The position numbers and the translations under genes were made by a program. DNA of 64,000 bases, taken from the NCBI GenBank assembly GCA_029964075.1, contig CM057145.1, forward strand, positions 2,790,001 to 2,854,000, read 5' to 3'. This document shows, in pieces, positions 27,261-40,300 of this stretch. The number at the start of each line of letters is the position of its first letter. The stretch's first letter is position 1. The notes under the pieces were generated by a model. The model did not search any database and was not told the origin of the DNA. It worked only from the letters and a program-made list of their open reading frames with translations. The stretch is from Patiria pectinifera (taxonomy: Eukaryota > Echinodermata > Asteroidea > Valvatida > Asterinidae).

Positions 27261-28130
27261 ATTCATGTTCAGGGGCCAATCCCATGGCGCAGCAAAACAT
27301 AGAAATGAGCCTCGATCGACAAATATGATTTTAGCGAAAACATATTAGCAGTTTTTTCGTCTTTATTTCTATGTCTGAAAAAAGAGAGCACCTTTTACGA
27401 CCAGATTTTTTATATATATACCCTTGCATTTCAATGTCCTTCAATCGTCTGATGGAATTTAGTTGTTACTGTAAATATTAAGAAAGATTACTGAATCGGA
27501 AGAGTGTTTGGTAAGACATCCCTAAGAAATTGTTGTAGCGAATTGTTCGGATAGCTTTGAGTGTGGATTAATTTAAATATGCTTTGTTTTCGGCAGGCAT
27601 ATCTGAGGGTTTTTTTGTTGTTTTACTGAAGTAACAATGAATGCACAAGAGGCCTAACCATGAGTATCCCTGCTGAACGAAAACACACATACCTCAACAA
27701 TTAACTGTGATGTTAACAATTCAAAGGTACTACTTTAGTACCAAAGGTACGACTTTAGTGCCTAGATACTACTTTAGTACCTGTGTTGTACTTTGGTACC
27801 TTGGTAAAGTTTAAGTACCTAGGCAATACTTTGGTACCTAGGTATTGCTTTAGTACCAAGGTACTACTTAAGTACCGGGGTAAAAAAAAACAGCTCTGTC
27901 AAAAATGTTTGTTTCGTCGTAGAAATTCCTTTAAAATAATCCGAACCCCTGGTGCTGCGTATAATGATGCGTGGTTTGTATTCAAGTTTGTTTTAAATTC
28001 ATGTTCAGGGGCTATTCATGTTCAGGGGCCATCCTTTGGCGCAGCAAAGCATACCAAGGAGCCTCGAGCAACAAATATGATTTTAACAAAAACAGATCAG
28101 CAGTTTTCTTGTCTTTATTTCTATTACACA
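27261..28130 (+). repeat. Duplicated about 112-bp segment flanking a palindromic 19/20-bp repeat
   Basis: 27261-27372 and about 28014-28127 share ATTCATGTTCAGGGGCCA, CAACAAATATGATTTTA and GTCTTTATTTCTAT. Between them, 27725-27882 holds about eight units of the palindromic type GGTACTACTTTAGTACC. The second copy ends about 50 bp before exon 1. Confidence 0.85.
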
Positions 28131-28176
28131 GTATGTAAAATTATTCACATTTGTTGTTTTCTTTTTCTCTTCACAG

Positions 28177-28359
28177 AGGCCCGAGAGTCTAAACTAGGCT
28201 CCAACACCTCGCTATTACGAACCTTTAAGTACACCACCGTTGCCGGCCTCGTCATCCATATCTCAGCGTGTGGCTGGTATGCCTTAGCCTGCGATGGCTG
28301 GCATGATTCTCTACCTAATACATGCCACAACGATAGCTGGGCCCTGCGCTTTGACCTTG
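28177..28359 (+). CDS. tetraKCNG: Exon 1 seen: repeat A S5 and turret
   Basis: The translation contains a hydrophobic S5 with ISACGWYALACDG, followed by a Cys-containing turret ending DSWALRFDLG. The acceptor is TTCACAG (an alternative AG two bases on, at 28179, would give phase 0 as in the matching exon 14). The donor is G|GTAAGC and the exit phase is 1. A diverged duplicate of an intronic repeat lies about 50 bp upstream. Confidence 0.9.
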
Positions 28360-31300
28360 GTAAGCCTAAACAGTCTTTATCTTAGTTTCAAAATATTTGG
28401 CATTTTGTAATATTGAAGTACTAGTTGTAAACCAAACAATGTAAGCCCACTACATGTTCAACTCACATGATTCCGAGTGGTTTTTCACTGGAAGTTATTT
28501 GTTGTATATGTACACAATTTCCAGTGTCACATGACATTTTGACTCCTGTGAAATTCGGTACCAGCACCGTTTTATTGGTTGAACGTTCACAATCCTCACG
28601 TAGGCATTCGCAATACTACCAGTGAGTCAGTATTTCATAGTCCTAAATTCACTCTACACTGCTACATGTGCGTTGTGCGCGACATCACGCAGTACGCGCG
28701 ACGCGCGCGTCAATCTCCAAATAAGGAATTGTCAGAGGGCCTTAACATTGTATAGCTAGAGGGGTGTTTTGTTGATCGAAACCTTGAAAATTTGAAAATT
28801 GTGACTTGTTTTGACGTTTGGACCGAAAGGTTTTTGATTTTTTTTGCCTACGGCTCGGGTAATTATCAGCATCCCGACTCCAACCGGTCTTTAAAAAGCA
28901 GAGTGTTTAAAACCTCCCAATTCCACGTATATTCCCTTAATCAATTACAGCAATATTTTGAAAATCGACACCGATTATTGCAAATTTGTACCGAAGTTGG
29001 TTGCTCTGTTGCGAAAACAAGTAACTAGTGTGCACAACTTTACTTGAAATCCCTATTGTTAATTTCATTTATTCGTAAGCTAGAAAAACAAGTTGGAGTA
29101 CAGTAGAAATATATTGACAGCGTGCACCATTCAGACATACAGTCTACCTAGCCCCACGTATACTACTGCAATTACACTGAAAGAATGAAATTACGGCCAA
29201 ATTACCAGCAACCTAACAGGTCCAATTTCCAGGCAGCACTCTCTTCCAGTAGCTAGGGGCGATATCTTGGCTCTCCTTCGGTACAGCTAGGCCGGACATT
29301 TTGTTTTTGAGCGTTCGACGCTGCAGGCGTTTTGAACCAATGGTTGAAACGCGATACGAAAATTGAAAGTGGCGAGCGGGAAAATAAAAGTTGGAGACGT
29401 TGAGCGATATCGGTTGGCGTAATAATTCGAAGAGGTATAGTTCCGCTATAGTAGACTCAATTTCAGCGCGCATGTGTCCTAGTATTTCTCACGGTGTTAC
29501 AAGTGGAGTACATCATTTGTCACTTGTACGGTTTTTTTTCGTTTGAAGCAACGAAAGTGTACAGAATCTTGAGAAGGGTGCTTAACAACTAACCTGATGA
29601 AGTTTTATCTCGTATCAGTGAATGCTGTACAGGGTGACCCCAAAAAATGCAACCAACCCTTAAAAAAATGGCTTTAAATAAAAAAGGGATCGGTGGATTT
29701 TTATGTCTTAGATATCTTAGGTGTTTTAGGTATTCTTTGAAATACTGAAAAAAAATCATGAAAATAGCACTTCGGGTTAAAATGCCAATTATACAAAAGT
29801 AGTCGTTTTTCATCCTATACACAAGTACTTCAAACAGTGAAACGTTTTACTGTAAGCCTACTGTGCAATTATCCTTCATTTATGCAATTTCTTTAAATAT
29901 TTTGACATATTTATGAAGCTGAAAAAAGTTTAAAATAGGACTAAAAAGTATAAGATACCTGTTCAGGTGGAAAATAGAAGGTATTTCCATCAAATTCATC
30001 TGTAAGGATGTTGTTTGTAAGGATTAGGACATGCACAAAAAGATACAGTTAAAATCCCTTACAGTGGTAATTTTTTTGTGTACAAGAATTTGTTGTGTAC
30101 TTTTACATAATTGGCATATTTTCTCGGCATTACGAGATTTTTGGAACTAGCGAATATAAATGAAAGCAATGACATAAAGGTAATTACAAATTAATACAGT
30201 TTGCTCTGATGAATGATTTTAAAATGTGTGATTAAACGTACCCTAGTGTTTTAAGCCACATTTAAAAGAACAATTGAAAGTGAGGCTTTGAACGCATAAA
30301 TAGTCTGGCACCATCCCAGTTAGCAGCTTACAATTTACAAAATACATTCAGGGAACACGATCAAAAATGGCTTCTTCGGGTACGCAGTCTGCCGACATTA
30401 AACGAACAGGCGTCAGCCTTGGTGAAATAGCTAAACGTTTAAACGTTTAAAAGATTCTACAATATTTGCTCAACGCTTGCAAAATTAACCGCAAAGTCAC
30501 ATCCTTAACAAAAAGGCTGTAAAACTCAACATAATGTATGCACATCGATATGCTGGTTTATTGCGTTTTAATTAAAGCACGAAAACCACTGCGTGCTCCC
30601 ACCGTCCGATTCGATCATTAGAGCACCATTCACGGTCACATGGGTTGCGGAATAGTAGTGTGCCATTACCGTGCCATTATAATTTCACACCAATTGCTGT
30701 CTTAAATGACGCCATATTCCTTCTAGGATTGACAGGATACGGCACGCGCTGCATGCAGTTCCTTATATGGGTTTTTGTGTTGGAGGAACTGAACTGGGAA
30801 CGCCGCCCCATTTTCACGTAGCTCCTAAAAAAAAAAGAATAGTGTACATGTATAAAGCACATGATTAATATGCTTAGAAAAAAAAAACAGGTTTGGGTCA
30901 TTCCATAAATTCAGTTGTAAATATTTCACTGTTGGTAATACTAGGGCAACAAATATCACATTGTAAAGAGGGACATCAAAACTTACAGGTGTAAAACCGG
31001 TGAAATTTCTGATTTACGGAATGAGCCTTACATGAGTACAGGAACCTAAGCTTTTCAGGTTAAAATTGATAATGATTAATTTGATACTTAGATGATAATT
31101 CAGACGATGTTTTACAATAATGGGATAGCCTCTAAATCGAATTGGGTCAAATCCGGTTGAAGTCCGGATCCACCAACTGCGGAATAAAAAGGTCTCATCA
31201 ACCTTAGCCCATGAAAGATTATATCTCTGCATGTAGCGTGCGTTGGGACTATATAAAGAATAGACTGTCGCTGATAATAATCAATATGAGATATCTTCTT

Positions 31301-34300
31301 TCTTATAGGTGCCGATATCAGAAATATCAGTGCTGGAGAGTCCTACGTTATCGCATTATATTGGTCCGTGGCTACTGCAACATCAACAGGGTAAAATAAA
31401 GAAACAATTTCAGTCTTTTTTGTCAATTCCTAAGTTAGTATAAAGCATGTATTCTACAATATTTCTTATAACGTTATTCATTTAACATGCCATGCAATGT
31501 ATTTTTTTAATTCAATCCTTGCAAATGCACCCTTGTGTCCAATTTGACTTTATTGCACTTTCCGTTTTACCATTTTTCAGGGGATTTTGGTGCCTTTTTG
31601 GTTTTTATGCTAAAGCAATTTCTATATTCATGAGCAAAAGTGTGATGCCATTTCAGGCAGACACCTCAATATGTTACAGTATTTTAGCACCTAAAATTGC
31701 CCGAATTTTTGAAATTTTGCTATTATAATTTTCATTTCTTTGGTGATTCGTTGTTGTGCCAGGAAGCCAATGATCCAAATGTATCACAAATGTTTTCAAT
31801 GAACAAAATTTGGATAACCCCTAAACTGAACGGTGTCTTCCTGAAATGACGTCACAGCAACAGCGCCCTCAGTTGTAAGGAAAAGCATGACGTTTTAAAA
31901 AAAATTTAAAGAAGTGCACTTAATAAAATTAACCAAAAAGGGACGTCATATAGTTTTCATACATTTAAGAGGAGTAGAAAGTTGTACAAAATGTGCTCCT
32001 ATGAAAAATGCATGTCTAATGGCGTGCATAATGTGTTGTTATTTTTCCTATTAAAAGGAATATTTGTTGACTCGTAATGCCTTGTATATCTTTGGTGATT
32101 GAATATAGAACATTTATTTTAATGCTGCCCTTCTTTATAATGTGTACATTGTGATCAGAAAAGTACATTATACACAGACTCATAAGTACAAAAGCGACCG
32201 ATTTAACAATGTAGTTTAAGGTTAGGGTGAAGCCTATCAATTTAACTATAATTTCTTCCTGTGCTGAATAAAATGTACTGCAAAAATGGCATTTTGAATT
32301 AACTACATGTATTGAGACTCAACTGTGGCTATATTAATCTTTCATGTTCGGCTAGGTATGGAGATATTAGCGCAGTGAACGCCAGGGAGAAATGGTTCTC
32401 CATTTTCGCCATGCTGTTCGGTGAGGGCGTCTTCTTTGGCATGATCCTGGGTGGGATGGCCTCCATGCTGACCAACTTCGATGCACAGAGGGCGCGCTAT
32501 ACCCATCGCTTCAACGTCATCAAGCAAAGTTTGGTAAGCTCCCGAAAGCAGACCATTTTTTTTTTAAAGGTAACATTGAAGTGGTGATTTTTTTTTATAG
32601 ATTTTTTTATTCAAGCATGGAAAATACCCCATTGGAAAATTGACAAGTCTTGCATGAATGTTTTAGATGACGTCCATCAAGTGATTCCTGTCAGAGCTTA
32701 AAAATACGACGCCGATGGCACATACGAAACACCATACATTTGGTCACTTTTCGGGACAGACAGACTGACCACCAAGTGGCATGTAAAAGCTCCTGCCAGA
32801 GCTTAAAAAAATATGGTGCTAAACTTCTTTTAAAATAACTCTTTAGCACATTTTTTTATCCAACGAAGTTTAATTTGATTGCAGGAAACACCTTTCCTAT
32901 ATTTTAGGGTTCCTTTTGCGCCTCTGCAGCACAAATATCATCCGCCAAAACTGTTTTAGGACCGCGAATAATAAAACACATCTTCAAGAAAATCACTGCA
33001 TTGTTACTATAATACGCCTCATTGCATGGACGTTCGCCTAGTGTAGTTGTCAGTAAAGACGTATGTAAACAAGACCGATACATAAGGCCCCGCCAATGAC
33101 ACACTGCGTGCTTCAGACGCGCGCGTGCACGCGCGTCTGTCATTAATTACGGCTATGATTGGTCAAAACCTCCCACTGGGGCGGGATCTATCCGGTTCGT
33201 TAGTGTGACGTCACCTCCAGCACTTTCTGCACGATTGGAACCGGAAGTTAACGCAGCTCGAGCGTTTGCAGCCAATGGGCGCTAGTAATCAGTGGTGCGT
33301 GCGCGTGTATGACGTTTTTACTAACGAGCCGGATAGCTTTGTCCACAGTGAGCAGTATAAATGAGTTTGTTCTGGCTAGTCGTAAGATATTTTCTGACCA
33401 TTTCAGAGGGATGAAATAGTGACAGAAGATCTGCAGAAGCAAGTGGTGGGCTACTACGAGTACCTGTGGTTTCGCAAGAAGGGCGTCACAGACGATAGTC
33501 TCATCAATGCCATGCCTCTAACCTTTCACGCAGAAGTATCACTGAGTGGCAATAAGTACATCTTGGATAAGGTAAAGTTGGAGTATGCTGTTCAAACCAA
33601 TTGTCTGAATTTGCTTTATTCATCAATGACACATACCCGCAAAGTACCTATCGACTAAATGAAAAACCTTGTTCATCCGTCAGTGAAGATATGGCTGGTT
33701 CCTAATATCCTGTGAAATTATGCCACCAGATTTTTTTTTTATTGAATTCAAACAATCATTGAAGGTGATTTTAAAAAGTGTGCCAGCGAGTGGAACAATA
33801 CAGGGAATCGTTCAAATCACTCGAGTAGTTTTAAAGTAACGAAATTTTGAACACAAACGCCGATTTAAAGTTCTGTCCACGGATCACACAAAAAATAGGT
33901 GTTCTCTCAGCAAAACGAAAACAATTCTCATAGGGATGCGTGTGAATTGTTTTCGTTTTGTTGTCACTTGCCTTTTTTGTGATCCGTGGACAGAACTTTA
34001 AAAGCAATGTTTGTGTTCCAAATCCCGTAATTTGCAAAGTACATGAGTGATTTGAATGATTCTAGCTTGTACTAAAAGAAAGCTCATTGATTGGGCTTTC
34101 ATATCCTACATTTTGAAAGTGCTAATTTACCCTAACCCTAACCCTAACAGGCAAAACGTCCTTCAAAAATCGGTCCTGCTATTTGGGTTTCGTGGTTTTT
34201 GTTTTTTTAGTCACTTTTGTTTTGATAAGATTTGACTGTTTTGATTATTCATCTTTCCAGGCACCGATGTTCAAGGGAATGAGCGAAGGGTTTATGCGCA

Positions 34301-37300
34301 TGCTCTCTCTGGAGATCAAACCGTCCCTGTATCTACCAGGCCAAATTATCGCCATCCGGAACGAGATCTGCCACAACATGTACTTCATCCAGAGGGGGGA
34401 AGTAGAGGTGAGTCAATGGCATGAATACATTATTCTACTCCTTGGTATAACCTCCGTATTAACATATTATAACAATTATTGAAGAATTTAGGGTGTTGAG
34501 TTAGCCTCTGTTGTTTATAACTAATTGTGTGCATGTTATTTTGTAGTTATCCTTGCTTCCGAGCTTTTGACACGTAAATGCACTTTATAATGTTGCAGAA
34601 ATATATCCATAGGTTGCTACTGTTATTGTACTCACACTTTTGAGTTGCGTTTAAGGCCCGTATGGTTACGTTGTCAAACGAAAAAAAAAGAACGTTATTT
34701 GAAAGCAACCATTGACTGCAAACGTTTCCCGCTTTAATTTTTTTCATCCGCGTCCACAACTGCTTATTTACAACGTTCCGACCAAAACGTTTATGGTAAC
34801 GTTGGCATAACGTTGATTTTCTGTGTTCGAGTCATACTGTGGCGTACTTGCGAAATCGAACGCGTATAGTGTTGGTTTGACGTAACAACAAATCATAATA
34901 GGAACACATTGCAACTCTTTTCCCGCGAAATTTTGTTTATGACTTCAAACCAAACTTTCCCTTATAAATTGTGAACAGACCATTATCGTTGTTTATCGTC
35001 AAAAGTATGCGGTGCTTATAGTCACGGATATTTTGATAGTCATTTGGTTTAAAATTTCGATCCTCAAAACAAATTGAGTTCTTCTTTTGTCGAATTTTCA
35101 ATTTGGATATTTTTTTTAGCGAAAACAAATAATTCTCCGAATTGGGTCGTCTGCATAATTATAAGCGTTGGGGCTTATATTACGATGTCTCATTCAAAAG
35201 TGATTTTTTTTTAATAGGTAGGGCAAGAAAATTAACCCAACAAATTATTTAACTCTGTTATTGAACATATTCTATCTTTTGATTTAATTATTAGACCGAG
35301 CTTTCGTTCGGCCATTGAAAAAATTGTTATAGACTCATCAAATTGCCCATTTACACGGAAATCTTTAGTAAAAGGCGAAAGATTTGTACGTAATGCAAAT
35401 GAGCTTGAGTTGCTGATAAAATTGATAATCGGATGGCGGAGTATATGATTTGGAGATGCGACATAACATTCACAGTGTGCTTCAGTCGACTCCAAGCTGG
35501 GGGTTTGTCACGTCATTTGCGCATGAGCAAAGGAATTCACGCGTCACTGATTTCGCTGATTGCTAATAATGGGCGTGGCCTGACAGGGTGTGGCGTACGT
35601 GTGCCTTGGGTGGGGTTTGGAAGATAATTTACTGATATGCTGATATGTTTGATGGAGGATATCCAAGTTTTGTGCAACATTATCTGCAATATTCTTATCG
35701 AATTTTTGTTAAACTGTACTGCTCCTTGTTTGTTAATTATTATCTTAATGAAAACTATATTTAATTTGGCCTAGAACGGAACGCGTTCCATCCAGGTCAG
35801 GGTGGCAGGGGAAGGTTCTTCAGTTTAAATGATGACCAAGCTAAAACGGTCGTGGAAAAAAATGTTTCAGGAGTCTTGCTTGAATGCTACGATGAAGTAC
35901 CATTTTTCATTTTTGTTCGGCATCCCGTCCCCGATGCAAGGGTGCAAACCTGTAAATATAGGCCCCATCCGCCGAGCTCACTGACAAAAGTTATATTAAA
36001 CCCTAAAAAAATCTATATTAGAGAGTTCTGAGAGCCATAAAATTTGGAAATTGAAGAGATATGGCAATGAACCTCTGGCCCGGACTTGGGACTTCCAATT
36101 CTGAGCATTTTGGATGCAATTGGGCTTAAAAGTGGCGCTATTTTGCAAAGTTGTGGAGGGATCGTTTTTCAAGATGGCTTACTTTTCCGCTTTGGGAAAA
36201 ATAGGGGTCATCTGCTTTGGGTGAGAATTTCTCGAACAGTCAGGGGTCATCCCACCACAAATTGAAAAGAAAATGAAGGATGACATGTTGATCATCATTT
36301 TTTTGTTCAGCTTAAATACCTGTGAGAGTTCTGGGTATTTTAAAAAGAATATTATGGGCATTTAGTACTGCACTGTACTGGTGTCTATGGGAATTTTAAT
36401 ACGGGGTGCCGCATCCATCCGTACGTGTCGTTAATATAGCGCCCTCTATAGGGGTGTGCTCATAGGGGAACAACATTTCCGGCCGGCTTGAATAAAGACT
36501 AAATCCTTGCGGCAAATTTGTAAATTTGCAGGTAAATTCGTCGCATGTTCGTGGCAAGTAAGTTCGTATTTTGTCGGCTTTCAGTTTCTCGCTGCTTTCA
36601 CTAGTTCCTCCATGGCCTAATCAAAGTGCTGTCATCTTTACGAATAACGGTCTTTTATTTTAAATTTTAGGCCCTTTTTACCAAGTGCTGTTTACTTCGA
36701 TGGCGCGTAGCTGGAGTTACCCAGCCCTGAGTTTTATCATTGGGTTGTCATCTGTGACAACCCAATGATAAAACTCAGGGCTGGGTAACTCCAGCGAGAT
36801 GGCACGTAGCTAGGCTGAATATTCTTGATATGGTGATCGTGTATCTACGACCATGACGACTGTCCGAGTACGAGCCCGGTTGCTATAAAGGGAACAAAAT
36901 CCACTTGACCTACCAAACTAGGGGCGGCCTAGGGCCGCCCTAATTGGCGACATTAAGAATATATACTTACAGGTAGGCCTATACCGGTAGATAAAGGGCA
37001 GGGTTTTGAATTTTTAAGGGAAATTTGGGGGTAAAATGACGATGACATTGACAAAGTCCAAACCGCAACACGAAAATAAAGATCATAATTTAATATGGCG
37101 ATCACCGCGCGATGTACCATCAACGCGCAAGGTGCGCTGAATCGCACGGCACCAACCGTGCACCGCGTAGGAAAATCGTAATTTCTACCCCAGGAAACTG
37201 TTCAAAACTTGCAAAAAAGTGCCATTATAAAAATTGAGAGAAGTCAGGTTTATGTTGAAAAGGTCATTTTTTGAGTACACCCTTGTACTCTATTTGATGG

Positions 37301-40300
37301 AAATGAAACAGGGGCCCTACACTACGTGATCCCCCTTGATATTGGATTTCCAATAAATATCAATGATTGAAAATTCTGATATTGACAGTGCTTACACTTG
37401 CATCAGCATTTCGGGCGTCAAATTTTTGTGATGCGCAATGCATGGCCATATGTCGAAAAAATGTTTCGAGCAACATGCACACATGTGTTTCTAGAAGATT
37501 TTGCACACTGCCCACACACACCAAGGCGATAAATGCGCAGTTGTAATTGTCCTACGAAGACAGCGGTCTACTCTATGAGAGGGGGCTGAATTTAGAAGTT
37601 CGTTTGTCACACCACAAAGTGACGTATTGTGTGCACAAAGTCCATAGACGATATGTCACTTCGTAGTGCATCCGAGTTTTACTTAAAAAGGGGTCCTGAA
37701 GTACACTTTTAGCCTGTTATTTTGAAGAGTGTTTCCAATGTTTGCCATTTCAGGTCCTATCGGCAGAAGATGACGATACGCCCATAATTTCTCTCAGACA
37801 TGGCAAGCTCTTCGGAGAGGTATGCATTTAGCCCCATTTTGTGGCCGCTTTACTTGACTCCCATCGTAAAGAAGGCCACAGCATTCTCTCACAAAACTTT
37901 GCAAAGTAGGGATTTTTTTCTTCGGCCACCAGAATGGAGCTAATTCGGATCAGGAAATCTTTAGGCCAAAAAAATAATGTAAAATGTGTGTTAACGCTAA
38001 AATTGACTGACTGTGCCAGGATATATTTTTTCAGCCTACTTGCTTTATACCTCAAACATTATAGTGCCGTATTTCGCCAAAAATTAAAAATGAAGTAAAG
38101 TTTGAAAATTCCTAATTACGCATGTCTCGTTATTTATTGAAATAATGTAAGTGACTAATTTTCAACATTTGTGCAGGTCAGTCTTGTATTCAGCATGCCC
38201 AGGACTAACAGCATCCGGGCAGCAGCTCACTGTGACCTCATGGTCTTGGACAAAGCGGACTTGCAGAACGTCCTGCACCACTACCCGGAAGGTTAGTCCA
38301 TGTCTTGCAATATTTCCCAAAGTTCACAGAACTTCAAAATTTATCCTTGTTAAAGACAAACCCATTTTGGACCAGCTTTCCAAACTTAACGATGTCTGAC
38401 TCTGTGAGGTTATACCTCAGGTCGGACCTTGACTGGGAGCATAGTGCTAGTGTTCTTTGGCAAGACACTTTACTTCAATTGCCTATCTCCACCCAGGAGT
38501 ATAAATGGGTATCTGTGAGGAGCTAGATCAGATTGCACTGATCTCGAGCTGCTGCAGAAAACTGGTTTCATGGTCTGAAGTGCAATGGTACATGGGTTTG
38601 GAACATGGTGTATGCTCTTGGGCAAGACACTTTACTACAATTGCCTCTCTCCACCCAGGAGTATTTTTAAATGAGTATCTGTGAGGGTAAAGACCAGATT
38701 TCACAGATCTTGTTGAAGTGCTGCAGAAAATTGGTCTCCTGGCATAAAGTGCAATGGGGCGTAGGTTTGAAACTTGTCAGGGAACATGGTGTTATGTTCT
38801 TGGGCAAGACACTTTACTACAATTGAACTTTCATCCAGGAGTATAAATAGGGACCTGCGTGGACAGATACCAGATTGTGATGATCTTGAGCCGTTGCAGA
38901 AAACTGGTCTCATGGCTTGATAATAATTGTGGAGCGCTCTGAGACCTTGGTATCAATGGCTATATAATTATTATTGATAATCTAGTTGCCAGGAAGTTGC
39001 AACGCATCGCAGAGGAGCGGTGCGATGCCGCGGGACGATTGGAAGAGAGAGTTCGTGCAGGTGAGGGGATCATTCCTGCCTCCAAGAGCCTACGACGATT
39101 ATCTCACGTCAGCACCCACTCACCAAGTAAGTATTGACCTAGATGTGTGTGCAGACCAAACAAGCTTGTCCATATAGAATAAATTATTTAACCACCAGAA
39201 CCTAAAAAATACCTTGGAAATACTTTTTTTTGGGATTCAATTATCTGTTATCTTTAAAACTGTGCAGTATCTAGGGGTGATGCTTTATAAAACAAATATT
39301 GACTGTTTAATTTGTGGTATGATAAAATATGCCTGCCTCAGTTAGCCATTAATAGAGCATAGGCTTTGCACAGCTTCGCCTTTTGAACATATAATGCGCA
39401 ATGGATCTTCTTGAGCGCTTACTCTACTATGGCATTGTAAAGCAGTCAATATTCTCATAAGCCACTCAAGACAGGCAATACTTTTACTTTACCACTCAAA
39501 GCAGACAATAGTTTTTTACTATACCACTAACTGTAGTCAATTTTTTTTACTTCTCTGCTCAAAGCAGGCGATATTTGTACTATGTATGCAACTCAAAGCA
39601 GTCAATATTTTTACGATACCACTTGGTGCAGTAAATATTTTCTACTGTACCACTCAAAGCAGGCAATAGTTTTACTATACAACTCAAAGCAGGCAATATT
39701 TGTACTATACCACTCAAAGCAGTCAATTTATTTTACTATAGCACTCAAAGCAGTCAGTTTTTAACTTTACCTATCAAAGCAGTCAATATTTGTACTATAC
39801 CACTCAAAGCAGTTATTTTTCTTTTTACTGTAGCACTCAAATCAGTCAGTATTGTTACTTTACATATCCCTCTCAAAATAGTCACTATTTTACTTTTACT
39901 GTACAACAATATTTTTACTATACAACTCAAAGCAGGCAATATTTGTACTATACCGGTATCTCTGAAAGCAGTCAATATTTTTACTATACAACTCAAAGCA
40001 GGCAATATTTGTACCATACCGGTACCTCTGAAAGCAGTCAATATTTTTTACTTTACCACTCAAAACAGGCAATATTTGTGCTATATCACTCAAGCGTTTG
40101 CTTTACCTCTAAAATAGTCAATATGTTTACTATTCCTATCAGGCCATTCAATATTTTTAATATTGCATCTTAATTTTCAGGGCATTCAGTTACACAAGCC
40201 AACATGAGACATGACCAGTTTGGCAAGAAATCCATGGAAGCGTTTGATATTGAGGAACTAGTCAGTGTACACCACGGCTCTTGTGCAGCAGTAGGTTTTT

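Noticed and set aside
27783-28385. 200-codon ORF taken as one exon
   Set aside because: Only the part from 28177 on is exon 1; the 5' part is palindromic repeat and duplicated intronic sequence, with a good acceptor at 28176.
34129-34148. Telomere or chromosome end
   Set aside because: Only three units, and inside an intron; interstitial tract.
24270-40170. CRISPR-like arrays
   Set aside because: Repeats run head to tail with no unique spacers, in an animal intron setting; they are minisatellites.
39754-40173. ORFs of 95 and 127 codons on opposite strands
   Set aside because: Both arise from the intron 8 minisatellite.
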